DNA of 64,000 bases from Arthrobacter antioxidans (lineage in GTDB: Bacteria > Actinomycetota > Actinomycetes > Actinomycetales > Micrococcaceae), in contig NZ_CP095501.1 in assembly GCF_023100725.1 (NCBI RefSeq), positions 1,116,001 through 1,180,000 on the forward strand. Reading direction: 5' to 3'. Position numbers and translations under genes: made by a program. Every line of letters starts with the position of its first letter. Within the stretch, counting starts at the first letter, position 1. Positions 60,777 through 64,000 of the stretch are shown one piece after another. Under the pieces are notes generated by a model. The model was not told the origin of the DNA and ran no database searches. It worked only from the letters and a program-made list of their open reading frames with translations.

Positions 60777-60919
60777 GGGCACAATACGCTCCGGCCACGG
60801 GCGGTCCGCATGTCCGTACAGTGGGGAACGGAGGCGGTCCCGGGGCACGACGCCGGCAGCCGGCCCCCTCTCCGTCGGGACACCCCGGCGGACGCGGGGC
60901 AGAAGGAACGGAACGGACC

Positions 60920-61894
60920 ATGTCGGCAAGCGGAGGCAACAAGGCGATCATCGCGGCCCTCGCCGCGAACCTCACGATCGCCGCACTGAAGTTCGTGGCC
61001 TTCGCGCTCACGAGGTCGTCGTCCATGCTCGCCGAGGGCATCCACTCCGTGGCGGACTCCGGGAACCAGGTCCTGCTGCTCGTCGGAGGCAAGCGCGCCA
61101 AGCGGCAGGCCAGCCCCGAGCACCCCTTCGGCTACGGCCGCGAGCGGTACATCTACGCGTTCATCGTCTCGATCGTGCTCTTCAGCGTCGGCGGCCTCTT
61201 CGCGCTGTACGAGGCGTACCACAAGGCCCTGGACCCGCACCCCATCGAGGGCTCCTTCTGGTGGGTCCCGCTCGCCGTCCTCATCGGCGCCATGGTCGCC
61301 GAGTCCTTCTCGCTCCGCACGGCCGTCAGGGAGTCCAACCACGTCCGCGGGGGCATGAGCTGGGTGCGCTTCGTCCGTACCGCCAAATCGCCGGAGCTGC
61401 CGGTCATCCTCCTCGAGGACCTCGGCGCCCTCCTGGGCCTCACGTTCGCCCTGTTCGGCGTCTCGATGACGCTGCTCACCGACAACGGCCTGTGGGACGC
61501 GGTGGGCACGGCGATGATCGGCCTGCTCCTCGTGGCCATCGCAGCCGTCCTCGCGGTGGAGACCAAGAGCCTGCTCCTCGGGGAGAGCGCCTCCGCCCCC
61601 CACGTCGCGAAGATCGAGGAAGCCATCGGCGGCGACGGCTCCACCCGGATCATCCACCTGAAGACCCTGCACCTCGGCCCGGACGAGATGCTCGTCGCAG
61701 CCAAGATCTCGGTGGGGAGCCAGGAGAGCGGCGCGCAGATCGCGGTGGCCATCGACGCCGCCGAGCAGCGCATCCGGGCGGCCGTCCCGATCGCCCGGCT
61801 CATCTATCTGGAGCCCGATCTGTACACGCCGGAGGACGCCTCGACGCCCTCAGCGAACGGCAGCACCACGGGCGCCCTGCCCGCCGGCGAGTAG
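60920..61894 (+). CDS. Cation diffusion facilitator transporter
   Basis: A 324-residue CDF protein with six helices. TM2 metal-site motif SMLAEGIHSVADSGNQ (Glu/His/Asp ligands), second site in TM5 near VILLEDLGALLGL, and the cytosolic C-terminal domain (MLVAAKISVGSQESGAQ). Belongs to the group that exports Zn, Mn or Fe. Intact, in contrast to the broken CDF copy at 24.5 kb, from which it differs strongly. Start ATG after AAGGAACGGAACGG. Confidence 0.93.
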   Translation: MSASGGNKAIIAALAANLTIAALKFVAFALTRSSSMLAEGIHSVADSGNQVLLLVGGKRAKRQASPEHPFGYGRERYIYAFIVSIVLFSVGGLFALYEAYHKALDPHPIEGSFWWVPLAVLIGAMVAESFSLRTAVRESNHVRGGMSWVRFVRTAKSPELPVILLEDLGALLGLTFALFGVSMTLLTDNGLWDAVGTAMIGLLLVAIAAVLAVETKSLLLGESASAPHVAKIEEAIGGDGSTRIIHLKTLHLGPDEMLVAAKISVGSQESGAQIAVAIDAAEQRIRAAVPIARLIYLEPDLYTPEDASTPSANGSTTGALPAGE

Positions 61895-61918
61895 GGCGCG
61901 CGGGTCTAGGATGATCGC

Positions 61919-62401
61919 ATGAACGTCATCGAAACGCGCCTTCCCGGCATCGGGGTGCGGCGCGAGATCGTCACCGGGTCCGGCCGGAGGGTCGGCATCG
62001 TCGCGCAGCGCGACGGTGAGCTCGACCTCATCATCTCCAAGGCCAACGACCCCGATGCCTGCGTCGCCTCCATCCCGCTGACCCCGGACGAGGCGGCGAC
62101 GATCGGCAGCCTCCTCGGGTCCCGGCAGCTCGTCGCCCAGCTGACGGAGGAGCACCGGGACCTCCCCGGGGTCTCGACGCGCCAGTTCTACATCGACCAC
62201 GGATCGCCCTTCGACGGCCGCACCCTCGGCGACACCAGGATGCGGTCGCGCTCCGGCGCATCCCTCGTCGCCGTGCTCCGCTCCGGCCAGGTCCAGGCCT
62301 CACCCGCCCCCGACTTCACGCTCGCCGGCGGCGATCTGCTGGTGGTGGTGGGGACCTCGGAGGGCCTGGACACCGCAGCGGACATCCTGCGCAACGGCTG
62401 A
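61919..62401 (+). CDS. KhtT-like RCK_C regulator of K+/H+ antiporter
   Basis: A 160-residue soluble protein with a C-terminal TrkA-C (RCK_C) domain (about 75-158: LGDTRMRSRSGASLVAVLRS, LAGGDLLVVVGTSEGL). The N-terminal half resembles KhtT, the cyclic-dinucleotide/pH-sensing partner of KhtU/CpaA antiporters. It lies nine bases before the antiporter gene and should gate it. Confidence 0.88.
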   Translation: MNVIETRLPGIGVRREIVTGSGRRVGIVAQRDGELDLIISKANDPDACVASIPLTPDEAATIGSLLGSRQLVAQLTEEHRDLPGVSTRQFYIDHGSPFDGRTLGDTRMRSRSGASLVAVLRSGQVQASPAPDFTLAGGDLLVVVGTSEGLDTAADILRNG

Positions 62402-62410
62402 TCGCCGCCT

Positions 62411-63604
62411 ATGCACACGACCGCCCTCACCCTGATCGAACTCGGCGCGATTCTCCTGTTCCTCGGGGTCCTCGGGCGGCTTGCGGGCCGGATCGGCCTC
62501 TCGCCCATCCCCCTGTACCTCCTGGGCGGCCTGTTCTTCGGGCAGGGTGGCTTCCTCGAGCTCGAAGGTCTCATCGACTTCAGCGAGGTGGCCAGTGAGA
62601 TCGGCGTCGTCCTGCTCCTGCTGCTGCTCGGCCTGGAGTACACGGCCAAGGAACTCGTCACCGGGATGCGCCAGTCCTGGATGGCGGGGATCGTCGACCT
62701 CGCCCTGAACTTCACCCCGGGCGCCCTGGTCGCGGTCATCCTGGGCTGGGGGCCGGTTGCGGCCCTCGTGATGGGCGGCGTCACGTACATCTCCTCCTCG
62801 GGGATCGCCGCGAAGGTCATGAGCGATCTCGGCCGTCTCGGCAACCGGGAGACCCCCACGGTCCTCGCGATCCTCGTCTTCGAGGACCTCGCGATGGCCG
62901 TCTACCTGCCGGTCCTCACCGCGGTGCTGGCGGGGCTCAGCTTCGCCGGCGGACTCGGCACGGTCGGGGTCTCCCTCCTCGTCGTCACCCTCGTGCTCGT
63001 CGTCGCGCTGCGCTGGGGGAATGCGGTCTCGGCCATCGTCGACAGCAAGGACCGCGAGGTCTTCCTCCTGACGCTCATCGGGGCGGCCCTGCTCGTCGCG
63101 GGGCTGGCCTCCGCCCTGCAGGTCTCGGCCGCCGTGGGGGCGTTCCTCCTCGGCATCGCGATCTCCGGCGCGACGGCGGAGAACGCCGCGCGCCTCCTCG
63201 AACCGCTGCGGGACCTGTTCGCCGCCATCTTCTTCGTGGTCTTCGGGCTCAACACCGACCCGGCGTCGATCCCGCCGGTGCTCGGTGTCGCGCTGCTCCT
63301 CGCGCTCGTCACGACGGCGACGAAGATCGCCACGGGCTGGTGGGCCGCCCGCCGCCAGGGCATCGGACGCCTCGGCCGGGCCCGCGCCGGCACGGCCCTC
63401 GTGGCGCGCGGGGAGTTCTCGATCGTGATCGCCGGTCTCGCGGTGAGCTCCGGCGCGGTGATCCCGGAGATCGCCGCCCTCGCGACGACGTACGTGCTGA
63501 TCATGGCCGTGCTCGGGCCCGTGCTGGCGCGGATCGCCGAGCCCGCGATGGGACTCCTGGAGCGGTTCCCGGGGCGGGGCCCCCGCACCGTGCCGGTCGC
63601 CTGA
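62411..63604 (+). CDS. CPA2-family K+(Na+)/H+ antiporter (KhtU-like)
   Basis: A 397-residue Kef-type antiporter with 12 or so helices. Typical segments: LGVLGRLAGRIGLSPIPLYLLGG, LLLLLLGLEYTAKELV, YISSSGIAAKVMSDLGRLGN and the ion-site VFEDLAMAVYLPVL (the ED of CPA2 proteins). There is no C-terminal RCK domain within the protein, consistent with regulation by the separate KhtT-like subunit just upstream. Exports K+ in exchange for H+ under alkaline or signal-nucleotide control. Confidence 0.92.
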   Translation: MHTTALTLIELGAILLFLGVLGRLAGRIGLSPIPLYLLGGLFFGQGGFLELEGLIDFSEVASEIGVVLLLLLLGLEYTAKELVTGMRQSWMAGIVDLALNFTPGALVAVILGWGPVAALVMGGVTYISSSGIAAKVMSDLGRLGNRETPTVLAILVFEDLAMAVYLPVLTAVLAGLSFAGGLGTVGVSLLVVTLVLVVALRWGNAVSAIVDSKDREVFLLTLIGAALLVAGLASALQVSAAVGAFLLGIAISGATAENAARLLEPLRDLFAAIFFVVFGLNTDPASIPPVLGVALLLALVTTATKIATGWWAARRQGIGRLGRARAGTALVARGEFSIVIAGLAVSSGAVIPEIAALATTYVLIMAVLGPVLARIAEPAMGLLERFPGRGPRTVPVA

Positions 63605-63628
63605 GGCGCAGGCGGCGGGCGTCCCGGA

Positions 63629-64000
63629 TCAGTCGTCGAGGATCCTGCCGATGGGTTCCCGCTTCTCCGCCTGGAAGGTGTCCTCCTCGCGGCCGTACGC
63701 CCAGTAACCGGAGAGCGAGACCTGCGAGCGGGCGAGCCCCTTCTCCCTGAACAGGATGTCCCGCAGGGCCTTCATGGCGCCGCGCTCCCCGTGCACGAAG
63801 GCATCGACGCGCCCCTCGGGCCACGGCCCGGCGGCAACGGCGTCGGCGAGCAGCGTCGTCGTGCCCGGCTCCCGGCCGTCCCGCGTCAGCCAGTGCAGTT
63901 CCACGCCTGCGGGGGCCGCGAGCGGGAGCGCATCGGCGGCGGTGTCCACCTCGAGGTAGGCATGCCCGACGGCGGCCGGGTGCAGGGCCTCGAGGCCTGC
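63629..64000 (-). CDS. Siderophore-interacting protein (ferric-siderophore reductase), N-terminus outside window
   Basis: The frame stays open to base 64000, giving the C-terminal 120 or so residues of an SIP-family flavoprotein: AAVGHAYLEVDTAAD, VELHWLTRDGREPGTTTLL, FVHGERGAMKALRDIL and the family C-terminal signature SQVSLSGYWAYGREEDTFQ. These proteins reduce ferric siderophores in the cytosol with NADPH. The FAD-binding N-terminal half lies beyond the right edge. Faces the antiporter gene tail-to-tail. Confidence 0.92.
   Translation of the reverse strand, partial: AGLEALHPAAVGHAYLEVDTAADALPLAAPAGVELHWLTRDGREPGTTTLLADAVAAGPWPEGRVDAFVHGERGAMKALRDILFREKGLARSQVSLSGYWAYGREEDTFQAEKREPIGRILDD

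Overview
The window is a high-GC chromosomal segment with dense, often overlapping genes (ATGA/GTGA junctions) and many GTG starts. Actinobacterial markers are present: GAF-ANTAR regulator, acyl-CoA carboxylase with an epsilon subunit, eukaryotic-type kinase and PP2C phosphatase, DUF222-HNH protein, cysteine-free LpdA-type flavoprotein and GatCAB. I infer a member of Micrococcales, probably Arthrobacter or a close relative; this rests on gene content and remembered synteny, not a database search. No rRNA, tRNA, CRISPR array, intact transposase or replication origin was seen. Both ends cut genes: mfd lacks its N-terminus at the left, and a siderophore-interacting protein lacks its N-terminus at the right.

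Layout. 0-9 kb: mfd, small membrane proteins, a nucleoside-salvage group (deoC, phosphohexo/pentomutase, purine nucleoside phosphorylase) and a divergent lpdA-like quinone reductase. 9-15 kb: MHS-type transporter, Ser/Thr kinase coupled to a lipoprotein, GAF-ANTAR regulator with a small coupled upstream ORF, and a zinc-free quinone-oxidoreductase-like enzyme. 15-35 kb: the acyl-CoA carboxylase region (accA3, maf ... accE, accD, then divergent SDR and birA). Between maf and accE lie about 14 kb of other genes: an AMIN-like secreted protein, a DAACS symporter, a DUF885 protein, and then a copper/metal-handling island (multicopper oxidase, SHOCT protein, CDF transporter remnant, sialidase-fold lipoprotein, DUF305 lipoprotein plus a second decayed DUF305 copy, DUF6153 protein, CopB-type ATPase behind a CsoR-like operator) and a serpin. 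Several island genes are broken, and one holds an extreme C/G homopolymer block that may be an assembly artefact.

35-46 kb: PH-domain protein, class III nucleotide cyclase, PP2C phosphatase, ligA-IMPase-DUF2087 chain, a GT39-like membrane glycosyltransferase and a DUF222-HNH protein. 46-52 kb: a divergent regulator and a four-gene operon (amidohydrolase, MIP18/DUF59 protein, zinc alcohol dehydrogenase, GldA-like dehydrogenase) followed by Hsp20. The first three structural genes and the regulator match the accessory genes of actinobacterial propane/phenol/acetone-type di-iron monooxygenase (mim/prm) loci, but the four monooxygenase subunits and dedicated GroEL are absent. This is the most interesting system in the window. 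52-64 kb: GNAT, gatCAB, a phosphotransferase, the threonine-to-glycine pair tdh-kbl with a DAO-family oxidase, a CDF transporter, a KhtT/KhtU-like K+/H+ antiporter pair, and the partial siderophore-interacting protein.
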